Positions 18,326-25,302 of a DNA stretch of 49,229 bases are shown one piece after another (the first letter of the stretch is position 1; each line of letters opens with the position of its first letter). The position numbers were made by a program, and so were the translations under genes. The DNA comes from Bacteroidales bacterium (GTDB lineage Bacteria; Bacteroidota; Bacteroidia; Bacteroidales; UBA12077). The stretch lies in contig DMBU01000178.1 in assembly GCA_003446015.1 (NCBI GenBank), positions 1 through 49,229 of the forward strand. Direction: 5' to 3'. The notes beneath the pieces were generated by a model. The model made no database searches, was not told where the DNA came from, and saw nothing but the letters and a program-made list of their open reading frames with translations.

Positions 18326-18919
18326 ATGGGAATGTATCTCGATTTTGATTTTTTGAATATTGAACACGAAAATCTAGCTCCCAAACAAGGTCGGATACTC
18401 ATATCAGAACCATTACTTTCCGATACGTATTTTAAACGTTCGGTAGTAGTTATTACAGAGTATTCGGATAAAGGAGCAGTAGGTTTTGTGTTGAATAAAT
18501 CTGTTGATATACCTATTAATGAGGTGCTTTCTGATTTCCCAGATTTTAATGCAAATGTTTATGTTGGAGGTCCTGTAGCTAAGGATACAATTCATTTTCT
18601 TCATACTCTTGGTGAACTGGTTCCCGGGGCGGTTCATGTTTTGGATGATATTTATTGGGGTGGGGATTTTGATAGTTTAAAAGACCTGATCAAAGAAGGA
18701 ATTGTTAATCCATCGCAGGTTCGGTTCTTTCTTGGATATTCAGGATGGAGTCCAAATCAATTAGAAAATGAAATTGAGGATAATGCATGGCTTGTAACCC
18801 TAGTACCAGCATCAAAAATCATGTCGGCCGATAAGGATATCTGGAAAAGAACATTAGACGAGCTTGGCAAAGAATACAAAGTGTGGTCAAACTTTCCCGA
18901 AAACCCTACAATGAATTAG
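18326..18919 (+). CDS. YqgE/AlgH family (UPF0301) protein
   Basis: A 197-residue soluble protein matching UPF0301 over its full length: GRILISEPLLSDTYFKRSVV, GAVGFVLNKS, VYVGGPVAKDTIHFLHTLG, FFLGYSGWSPNQLENEI and a WLV segment near the end. The molecular function of the family is not established; in pseudomonads AlgH affects alginate production and regulation. The ATG at 18326 is followed two codons later by another ATG, and either could be used. It is flanked by 240 bp of non-coding sequence upstream and converges with the aminotransferase gene with one base between stops. Confidence 0.88.
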   Translation: MGMYLDFDFLNIEHENLAPKQGRILISEPLLSDTYFKRSVVVITEYSDKGAVGFVLNKSVDIPINEVLSDFPDFNANVYVGGPVAKDTIHFLHTLGELVPGAVHVLDDIYWGGDFDSLKDLIKEGIVNPSQVRFFLGYSGWSPNQLENEIEDNAWLVTLVPASKIMSADKDIWKRTLDELGKEYKVWSNFPENPTMN

Positions 18920-18920
18920 A

Positions 18921-19781
18921 TTAACTGTTTTTAAAAGCAGTCATGTTTAGTTTTTCGACAAACTGGCGGGCAATATGATTAAAATACCTCCTGTCTTTAT
19001 AAGCCAAAACCCATCTTAATCCTAATATGCTGTTAGTAAAAAATACTTCATCAGCATTTAACAGTTGCATTTCGTTTATAGATTTTTCAAAATTTATTTT
19101 TAATCCGTTCATATTAGCAATTTGAAGTATTTGCTTACGCATGATTCCGGCTACAGGTCCGTCTTTTAAAGGAGGTGTAGAAATTGAATCTCCCTTAACC
19201 AAAAATATATTTGAGCTTATTCCTTCAACAATATTCCCATTTTCATTCACAAGAATACAGTCATCCAGGTTATTTTCTTTTGCATATATTCCTGCCATCA
19301 CATATAGCAATGCATTAGAAGATTTTAAATTTGCAAAATCATTAAGAGGTTTTTTTATTTCATTAAAAATATCAATGACAAAACCCTTTTGGTTTAATTC
19401 ATAATGATCATTTTCGATGAATTCAGTTTCGCATAAATACGAAACATTATTATCTGTTGGTGTATATTTTCCTCCTTCATTTCTAAAAACACTTAAACGT
19501 ATACGAACTCCCTGGTAAAGTTTATTTTTGTGTAAAAGTTTAATAATCTCTTTTTCAACAAATCCTGTTTCAATGGTAGTTGGAATTTCCATTTTCAGAA
19601 TTTTCATTCCATACTTTAATCGGGTTAAATGATCGTCGAAAAACTGGATTTCAGTTCCATTGGCATGCATGGTTTCAAATAATGCATCGCCATAACAAAA
19701 TGCCCTGTTTTTAAAGCTCAATCCAAACTCATCTTTGAAATGATATGCTCCATTATATAATATGAATGAGTTTATTGCCAT
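18921..19781 (-). CDS. Class IV PLP aminotransferase / aminodeoxychorismate lyase-like
   Basis: A 286-residue fold-type IV PLP enzyme. Features are GLSFKNRAFCYGDALFETM near the N-terminus, RIRLSVFR, the LKSSNALLYVMAG segment with the probable PLP lysine, NENGNIVEGISSNIF, and ADEVFFTNSILGLRWV near the end. The short length and FCYGDALFET suit 4-amino-4-deoxychorismate lyase (PabC) or a branched-chain/D-amino acid aminotransferase. No pabAB or ilv genes are nearby to decide. Cytoplasmic. A 114-bp gap with a heptamer repeat separates it from the gmhB-like gene upstream on the same strand. Confidence 0.82.
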   Translation of the reverse strand: MAINSFILYNGAYHFKDEFGLSFKNRAFCYGDALFETMHANGTEIQFFDDHLTRLKYGMKILKMEIPTTIETGFVEKEIIKLLHKNKLYQGVRIRLSVFRNEGGKYTPTDNNVSYLCETEFIENDHYELNQKGFVIDIFNEIKKPLNDFANLKSSNALLYVMAGIYAKENNLDDCILVNENGNIVEGISSNIFLVKGDSISTPPLKDGPVAGIMRKQILQIANMNGLKINFEKSINEMQLLNADEVFFTNSILGLRWVLAYKDRRYFNHIARQFVEKLNMTAFKNS

Positions 19782-19887
19782 TTTTGAAAATGTAAATTCT
19801 AAAAATCAAACACCAAATTACAAATAATCAGAATATTTTAAACGTTTAGCAAATTAACCTGATGTAATTTTGCGATGCTATAAACCT

Positions 19888-19929
19888 GGTCTTTGTTATT
19901 TGGTCTTTGGTCTTTGGTCTTTGTTATTT
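19888..19929. repeat. Heptanucleotide tandem repeat at the 3' end of the HAD phosphatase gene
   Basis: Six 7-bp units in perfect register: GGTCTTT, GTTATTT, three GGTCTTT, GTTATTT. The stop codon and last ten codons of the gmhB-like gene fall within it. Because seven is not a multiple of three, a change in copy number would alter the C-terminal tail and the stop. Confidence 0.85.
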
Positions 19930-20408
19930 AATATTAGATCAACGTAACTTTTTATATTTTCGTTTAGCCCAACTTTTATTCCTTGAACTCCAGCTTTTTC
20001 TGCACATTCAACATCGCGCATTTTATCACCAATCATGAATGATTTTGAAGGATCAATATCGAATCGGGCCAGTGCTTTTTCAATCATCAGTGAATTTGGT
20101 TTACGACATAAACAATTTTCATTATTGCTATGATGTGGACAATAGTATATCTCGGTTAATTCAATACCAACTTTTTTTAATTCATCAGTAAAATAATTGT
20201 GTATTTCTTTAACATCATTATGTGTATATAAGTTTTTCGAGATTCCTCCCTGATTCGTTATTAGAATTAACAGGTAACCATTGTCGTATAAGGTTTTTAA
20301 GTTTTCCAGAACACCATCGTTTAACTTAAACTCGCTTACATGATATGTATAATCACCCGGATCATGATTAATAACTCCATCTCTATCTAAAAAAACTGCT
20401 TTATTCAT
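19896..20408 (-). CDS. HAD-IIIA phosphatase, GmhB-like (heptose bisphosphate 7-phosphatase family)
   Basis: A 170-residue HAD phosphatase: FLDRDGVIN (nucleophile Asp and acid Asp), LITNQGGIS (motif II), RKPNSLMIEKA and IGDKMRDVECAEKAG (motifs III/IV). The zinc loop CPHHSNNENCLCRKP gives the C-x-H and C-x-C ligands typical of GmhB. GmhB removes the C7 phosphate of glycero-manno-heptose 1,7-bisphosphate for LPS core heptose; HisB-N has the same fold. No other heptose or histidine genes are in view, so the substrate is inferred from the zinc loop. The C-terminal NNKDQRPKTK is encoded by a tandem heptamer and is probably not functional. It starts 2 bp after the rhomboid gene. Confidence 0.8.
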   Translation of the reverse strand: MNKAVFLDRDGVINHDPGDYTYHVSEFKLNDGVLENLKTLYDNGYLLILITNQGGISKNLYTHNDVKEIHNYFTDELKKVGIELTEIYYCPHHSNNENCLCRKPNSLMIEKALARFDIDPSKSFMIGDKMRDVECAEKAGVQGIKVGLNENIKSYVDLILNNKDQRPKTK

Positions 20409-20410
20409 AG

Positions 20411-21034
20411 TTAGAAGTTAAAAAGCTGATTAATAAAGATGTTAATTAATTTTGGATCGAGAATTAATGGGAAAAGAAATCCAAAAACGGCACCAATAAA
20501 ATGAGCGTCATGATTTATGTTGTCTTTTTCACCAGCTCGACGGCTCATGTAATGCGAATACCCTAAATATAAAACTCCAAATACAATTCCCGGAATAGGA
20601 ATTATTGCATAAAAATATAAATTAGCTAATGGCTGAAAAAAGATGCTTGTAAAAACTACTGCCGAAACGGCTCCTGAAGCACCAATAGAATTATAAAACT
20701 GATTGTCTTTTTGTTTTTTAATTGTAGTTACGGTTGCAAAAATCATACTTATAAAATACAATAATGCATAAGATAGTATGGCTGATTTTATTATTCCGTT
20801 TGCAGCAAGTTGGTTAAAAATATTTTCTACTGATTTTCCAAAAGAAAACAATACAAACATATTCACAAATAAATGCACCCAGTCGGCATGTAAAAAGCCA
20901 TGTGAAATAATTCTGTACCATTCCTTTTTATGATAAACGGCATATGGATTTAGTTGAAGTTTATCGAAAATATCCCTTCGGCTAAATCCTATAACAGATA
21001 TTATTGATGTAATTATTATAAGTAGAATGGTCAT
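20411..21034 (-). CDS. Rhomboid-family intramembrane serine protease
   Basis: A 207-residue protein with six or so hydrophobic helices. It has the rhomboid signatures HGFLHADWVHLFVNMFVL (loop 1 and TM2 HxxxN), GASGAVSAVVF with the GxSG catalytic serine, and HDAHFIGAVFGF with the catalytic histidine. Rhomboids cut transmembrane substrates within or near the bilayer; the substrate here is unknown. Inner membrane. It is packed between holA (10 bp upstream) and the HAD phosphatase (2 bp downstream) in a four-gene operon, a linkage that seems to reflect co-expression rather than common pathway. Confidence 0.88.
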   Translation of the reverse strand: MTILLIIITSIISVIGFSRRDIFDKLQLNPYAVYHKKEWYRIISHGFLHADWVHLFVNMFVLFSFGKSVENIFNQLAANGIIKSAILSYALLYFISMIFATVTTIKKQKDNQFYNSIGASGAVSAVVFTSIFFQPLANLYFYAIIPIPGIVFGVLYLGYSHYMSRRAGEKDNINHDAHFIGAVFGFLFPLILDPKLINIFINQLFNF

Positions 21035-21044
21035 AATTTAATTT

Positions 21045-22052
21045 TTAGTGAAGAATTTTATAAACTAGTTCTTTTAATAATTCTCCATCCGGTGTACTTA
21101 CATTATTATGTCCTTTAGATTTTAGGTCATACTCCCTAAGCAGACTAATAATCTCAACAGTTTTAGCAGGATTATAATTTTTTGCAGCTTTTTCGTAATC
21201 TCCAATAAAGAAAGGATTTACCTTTAAAGTAGATGCTACACTTCTTTTGTCGCTTTTATTTTTAATAAAATGATAGGTTAATACCTTGCTATAAAAATGA
21301 TAAAGCGTAGCAATGGTCATTGTAAACGGGTTATCTTTCGTATTGCGACTAAAATAATTAACAATGCGGTTAGCTTTTAAAACATTCTTTTGGGTGAGTG
21401 CTTTATGTAATTCAAAATTATTGTAATCCTTACTTATACCTATATTCTTTTCAATATGTGTAGTTGTTATATTAAATTCACCATCAGGGAGAGTAATAAT
21501 TAACTTGTCTAACTCATTGGCAACTTTACTCAAATCATTACCTAAATATTCTGTTAAAAGCATTCCTGCGCCCGGATCAATTGTTCGGTTCTTGTTTTTT
21601 AAATATCCATTTATCCATGCAGGAACTTCGTTGTCGTAAAGTTTTTTTGATTCGTATAAAACCCCTTTTTCCTGTATCGCTTTGAATAGTTTTTTTCTTT
21701 TATCAAGTGTTTTATACTTATAATTGATAACCAGCAATGTTGATTTTAAGGGATTTTCAGCATAATGAATCAGGTCGTCAATATTCTTAATGTTTTGAGC
21801 TTCCTTTACAATAACAACCTGATAGTTCGCCATCATAGGGTATCTTTTAGCCGAATTGATTACTGTATGTATTTCAGTATCTTTCCCATACAAAACAGTC
21901 TGGTTAAAAGATTTCTCAGCTTCTGTTAATACATTGTCACTGATGTATTTTGTTATCAGATCGATAAAGTAAACTTCTTCGCCAGATAAAAAATAGACAG
22001 GTTTGTAGATTTTATTTTTTAAGTCAGAAATAATTTGCTCAAAAGTCATCAT
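21045..22052 (-). CDS. holA: DNA polymerase III subunit delta
   Basis: A 335-residue AAA+-like clamp-loader subunit. The N-terminal PVYFLSGEEVYFIDLITKYI, then NQTVLYGKDTEIHTVINSAKRYPMM, VIVKEAQNIKNID and the helical C-terminal part with NPFFIGDYEKAAKNY correspond to HolA. Delta opens the beta sliding clamp during loading at primed DNA; it lacks a functional P-loop, as here. Length is normal. It follows amn by 9 bp and precedes the rhomboid gene by 10 bp. In the first residues either of the two adjacent Met codons could be the start. Confidence 0.87.
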   Translation of the reverse strand: MMTFEQIISDLKNKIYKPVYFLSGEEVYFIDLITKYISDNVLTEAEKSFNQTVLYGKDTEIHTVINSAKRYPMMANYQVVIVKEAQNIKNIDDLIHYAENPLKSTLLVINYKYKTLDKRKKLFKAIQEKGVLYESKKLYDNEVPAWINGYLKNKNRTIDPGAGMLLTEYLGNDLSKVANELDKLIITLPDGEFNITTTHIEKNIGISKDYNNFELHKALTQKNVLKANRIVNYFSRNTKDNPFTMTIATLYHFYSKVLTYHFIKNKSDKRSVASTLKVNPFFIGDYEKAAKNYNPAKTVEIISLLREYDLKSKGHNNVSTPDGELLKELVYKILH

Positions 22053-22061
22053 TAAGCTTTA

Positions 22062-22832
22062 TTAAAAACGCAAGTGTTTAACCGATTCTTTATTTTCTTT
22101 GATCTCTTTTAATGCTTCAATACCTATACGGACATGAGCTTCAACAAATTGTTTTGTAACCAGCTCATCACTTTTCGATGTTTTAATTCCTGATGAAATC
22201 ATAGGTTGATCAGAAACCAACAAAACAGCACCTGTTGGTATTTCATTGGCAAAACCGACAGTAAAAATAGTTGCAGATTCCATATCAATAGCCATCGATC
22301 TGGTTTTCTGTAAATATTTCTTGAAACGCTCGTCGTATTCCCACACCCTTTTGTTTGTTGTAAAAACTGTTCCTGTGAAATAGTCCATTTTATGATTTCG
22401 AATTGCAGTTGATACAGCCATTTGTAATTTAAATGCCGGAAGGGCAGGAATTTCAGGAGGTAGGTAATCATTTGATGTACCTTCACTTCGTATGGCAGCA
22501 ATTGGTATAATAAAGTTTCCCAGTTCGTTCTTCCTTTTTAAGCCGCCGCATTTTCCTAAAAATAAAGCTGCTTTGGGTTTTATAGCACTTAGTAAATCCA
22601 TAATAGTTGCTGCATTTGCACTGCCCATTCCAAAATTAATCATGGTTATTCCATCCGCTGTGGCACATTGCATGTTAGCAGTTGGGTCTTTAATTTGCAC
22701 ATTATTCCATTCGGCAAATAATTTAAGATAACGCGAAAAATTTGTTAAAAGGATATAATCACCAAATTCATTTAAAGGGCATCCTGTATATCGGGGTAAC
22801 CAATCTTTTACTATTTCTTCTTTTGTTTTCAT
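22062..22832 (-). CDS. amn: AMP nucleosidase
   Basis: A 256-residue nucleoside phosphorylase-fold protein of the short AMP nucleosidase type common in Bacteroidota. Conserved stretches are INFGMGSANAATIMDLLSA, ALFLGKCGGLKR (phosphate/base loop), EGTSNDYLPPEIPALPAF, FTTNKRVWEYDE, and AIDMESATIFTVGFAN with the Glu-Ser that contacts the ribose. It splits AMP into adenine and ribose-5-phosphate, controlling the adenylate pool. The large N-terminal domain of E. coli Amn is absent, as is usual for this subfamily. First gene of the amn-holA-rhomboid-gmhB operon, divergent from the HsdR_N-like gene across 61 bp. Confidence 0.87.
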   Translation of the reverse strand: MKTKEEIVKDWLPRYTGCPLNEFGDYILLTNFSRYLKLFAEWNNVQIKDPTANMQCATADGITMINFGMGSANAATIMDLLSAIKPKAALFLGKCGGLKRKNELGNFIIPIAAIRSEGTSNDYLPPEIPALPAFKLQMAVSTAIRNHKMDYFTGTVFTTNKRVWEYDERFKKYLQKTRSMAIDMESATIFTVGFANEIPTGAVLLVSDQPMISSGIKTSKSDELVTKQFVEAHVRIGIEALKEIKENKESVKHLRF

Positions 22833-22893
22833 AGGATGGTATTTTGTTTCTTTTCTTTCTTATTTTTATAACATCATTTAATAAGCCCGTTTT

Positions 22894-23349
22894 ATGAAGA
22901 GCTTAAATTTACCAACTTATTCATTCAATATAAAATTAATAGAGCAAAGAAAATACATTTTTGATTTTATTCGAAAGAAATTTGTGATATTAACACCTGA
23001 AGAGTGGGTTCGGCAAAATTTTCTAAGATTCTTAGTTGAAGAAAAAAAATATCCTGCTTCGCTAATAGCTGTTGAAATGGAGTTTAAGCTTAATAAATTA
23101 TCAAAGAGGAGCGATGCTGTTGTTTATAATAAACAATCCAAACCATTTTTAATCATAGAATTTAAAGCACCGGAAGTTAAAATTGATCAGAAGGTATTCG
23201 ATCAGATTGCCAGGTACAACATGAAACTAAATGTTGATTATCTGATTGTTTCGAACGGATTAGACCATTTTTGTTGTAAAATTAATGCTGAAAACAATGA
23301 CTACCTGTTTTTAAAAGATGTTCCGGAGTTTAATCAAATTGTTTTATAA
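22894..23349 (+). CDS. HsdR N-terminal-like (PD-(D/E)XK fold) stand-alone protein
   Basis: A 151-residue protein corresponding only to the N-terminal nuclease-fold domain of type I restriction subunit R (HSDR_N_2-like). TPEEWVRQNFLRFLVEEKKYP is the usual opening, and RSDAVVYNKQSKPFLIIEFKAP holds the Asp and E-x-K residues of the PD-(D/E)XK site. No helicase, HsdM or HsdS is present, so it is not a restriction system. Small proteins like this are frequent beside amn/holA in Bacteroidota, and their role is unknown. The catalytic-type residues seem intact, so nuclease activity is possible. Confidence 0.78.
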   Translation: MKSLNLPTYSFNIKLIEQRKYIFDFIRKKFVILTPEEWVRQNFLRFLVEEKKYPASLIAVEMEFKLNKLSKRSDAVVYNKQSKPFLIIEFKAPEVKIDQKVFDQIARYNMKLNVDYLIVSNGLDHFCCKINAENNDYLFLKDVPEFNQIVL

Positions 23350-23360
23350 AAAAGAATAGG

Positions 23361-23915
23361 CTATTTTTCTTTGTTTAACAATTGAAACATAAACTCATCT
23401 TTTCTTCCTTGAGGGAAAATAAGCCAATCACGTTTTGTCCCAATAAGTTTAAACCCTTTACTTTGAAATAAACTTAAACTATCAAGGTTGTCTTCTGTAA
23501 TATTGCAATAAAGTTGATGTAATTGCAAGGTGTAAAAACTATATCTTATTAAAATATCGAGGGCATCAGATGCATACCCTTTTTTTCTATCAGATTCTTT
23601 CGCTATGAGAATGCCAATGCCAGCTCTCTTGTGTATAGGCTCGAAATCAAAAAGATCAATGGAGCCTATAGTTTCTATTTCTTGTTCATCAGTTTTTTCA
23701 ATCATTAAGCGCAATTGCTTTAGTTGGAATATATCCTGATGAGAATTTTCAATGTATTGTTTAACAACGTACTTTGAAAAAGGAGTAAAGGTATTACTCA
23801 GTTGCCAGATTGAGCTGTCATTTTCCCAGGAATAAATTAAGTCAGCATCATTAGGTTCAATGGCTCTGAGTCTGGTTTTTTTTCCGATGAGTATGTTCAG
23901 GTTTTTAGCTTCCAA
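23361..23915 (-). CDS. GNAT N-acetyltransferase, RimJ/RimL type
   Basis: A 184-residue GNAT protein: RLRAIEPNDADLIYSWEND at the start, IGSIDLFDFEPIHKRAGIGILI, then the acetyl-CoA loop segment DRKKGYASDALDILIRYSF and the C-terminal LHQLYCNITEDNLDSLSLFQSKGF. This pattern matches acetyltransferases acting on protein N-termini or amino groups of antibiotics and polyamines (SpeG-like); the substrate is not resolved. There is no in-frame ATG after the upstream stop, so the start is the TTG at 23915. It lies 21 bp after the first TPR/PD40 gene on the same strand. Confidence 0.82.
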   Translation of the reverse strand: MEAKNLNILIGKKTRLRAIEPNDADLIYSWENDSSIWQLSNTFTPFSKYVVKQYIENSHQDIFQLKQLRLMIEKTDEQEIETIGSIDLFDFEPIHKRAGIGILIAKESDRKKGYASDALDILIRYSFYTLQLHQLYCNITEDNLDSLSLFQSKGFKLIGTKRDWLIFPQGRKDEFMFQLLNKEK

Positions 23916-23936
23916 ATTTTTTATTTTTAAAAAATA

Positions 23937-25226
23937 TTAATGATTTGCAGAGGTAATTTCTAATCTGATAATATCCTCTTGTCCAAAACCATCTTTGACA
24001 TATTTAGAAATATATGCATTTTTGCCATCTTCCAGAGGGTAATAAAATAAATCGTCGTCTGTTGTATTTATAGGATAGCCTATGTTTGAAGGAGCAGACC
24101 ACATATTCTTATCTAATTGCTGCGAATAAAAGATGTCAAATCCTCCCATATTATAATGGCCCTGAGAACTAAAATACAATATCTTTTCTTCCTTGCATAT
24201 TATTGGAGTTTCTTCGTTGAAAGGAGTATTAATCTCGCTCCCCAGATTTATGGCTTCGCCCCAATCGTTTGTTTTTTCATCAAATTCACTTTTGTAAATA
24301 TCAGTTCCACCGAATCCACCTTTTCTGTCACTTATAAAATATATGGTTTTACCATCACAGGAAAGGGATGCAAATGTTTCCTGAAATTTAGAATTTATGT
24401 GTTTATTTAACTTTTCGGGAGTTGACCATTTAACCCCATTTAAACGGCTAATATAGATATCGCTATTAAAATTATCGTCTTTATAAAGTAATAGTGTTTC
24501 ACCATTGTGAGATAAAAAACAGGTATAGTAATTGCCATCAGAATTTAAATCCGGTGTAATATTTATAGGATTAGTCCATTTACCATCAATTTTTTTTGTA
24601 TAAAAAATGGCATCGTAAAACTTTAATTTTGATAAATAAACCATTGATTTTTCATCAGAAGATATTACTGGTCTGATATTAGAAAACTCATCATTAATTA
24701 ATGCACCAATATTAATTTCGTTAATGTTGAGAGGATTATTTATTAACTCCCGCGCAGCCTCGCAGGATTGAATTTGTTTATATACATAATCGATGTTATA
24801 ATCTTTTTCTGTTGAGACTAAATCTTTAAACTTCTCGAAAGTCTCAATTGCCTTATCAAGTTGATTGCTATTTTGATATGCACATGCCAGATAAAAAAGT
24901 GTCCCGTATGGTGCTTTAGTTTCTTTGAATGATCCCTCTTTTATCGTTTTTGTCATGTCTTTACATGCTTCCTCAAGATAAGGGATTGATTTGTCTTTTT
25001 GCCCTGGAATTTGCAAGTAACATTCTCCAATTCGATGGTTTATGTATGCATTATCCAAACCATTTTTATAAAGGTTAAGATAAAGGGATAATGCTTCGTT
25101 ATAATCTTCGAAGAGAACATAATATTCAGCATCGGCGAAGGCTTCTTTTAAGGCATCTTTGTATTGCGAAAATGATGCGAAAGATGCAATAATACTAATT
25201 AAAGCAGTTAATAAAATCTTTCTCAT
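23937..25226 (-). CDS. TPR plus PD40 beta-propeller exported protein, paralogue 1
   Basis: The start was moved to the internal Met (MRKILLTALISII), which opens a signal peptide ending near SFASFSQ; the product is about 429 residues. Residues about 25-160 are TPR-like helices (EALSLYLNLYKNGLDNAYINHRIG-type, LDKAIETFEKF). Residues about 175-420 hold PD40/WD40-like blades with the repeating patterns GKTIYFISDRKGGFGGTDIY, ILYFSSQGHYNMGGFDIFYS and NTTDDDLFYYPL. This is the N-terminal architecture of PorE-like proteins but without the OmpA peptidoglycan-binding domain. Exported; a scaffold or sensing role is inferred. It is the last of three tandem paralogues and is followed by a GNAT gene. Confidence 0.8.
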   Translation of the reverse strand: MRKILLTALISIIASFASFSQYKDALKEAFADAEYYVLFEDYNEALSLYLNLYKNGLDNAYINHRIGECYLQIPGQKDKSIPYLEEACKDMTKTIKEGSFKETKAPYGTLFYLACAYQNSNQLDKAIETFEKFKDLVSTEKDYNIDYVYKQIQSCEAARELINNPLNINEINIGALINDEFSNIRPVISSDEKSMVYLSKLKFYDAIFYTKKIDGKWTNPINITPDLNSDGNYYTCFLSHNGETLLLYKDDNFNSDIYISRLNGVKWSTPEKLNKHINSKFQETFASLSCDGKTIYFISDRKGGFGGTDIYKSEFDEKTNDWGEAINLGSEINTPFNEETPIICKEEKILYFSSQGHYNMGGFDIFYSQQLDKNMWSAPSNIGYPINTTDDDLFYYPLEDGKNAYISKYVKDGFGQEDIIRLEITSANH

Positions 25227-25302
25227 AAGATGATTAGGTAAGTTTAATTCCAAGAGGGCAATTTACTTACATTAAATAAAAAATGCCAATTTATAAGTTT
25301 AA

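Noticed and set aside
22894..23349. Type I restriction-modification system
   Set aside because: Only the N-terminal HsdR-like domain exists; no helicase, methylase or specificity subunit is nearby.
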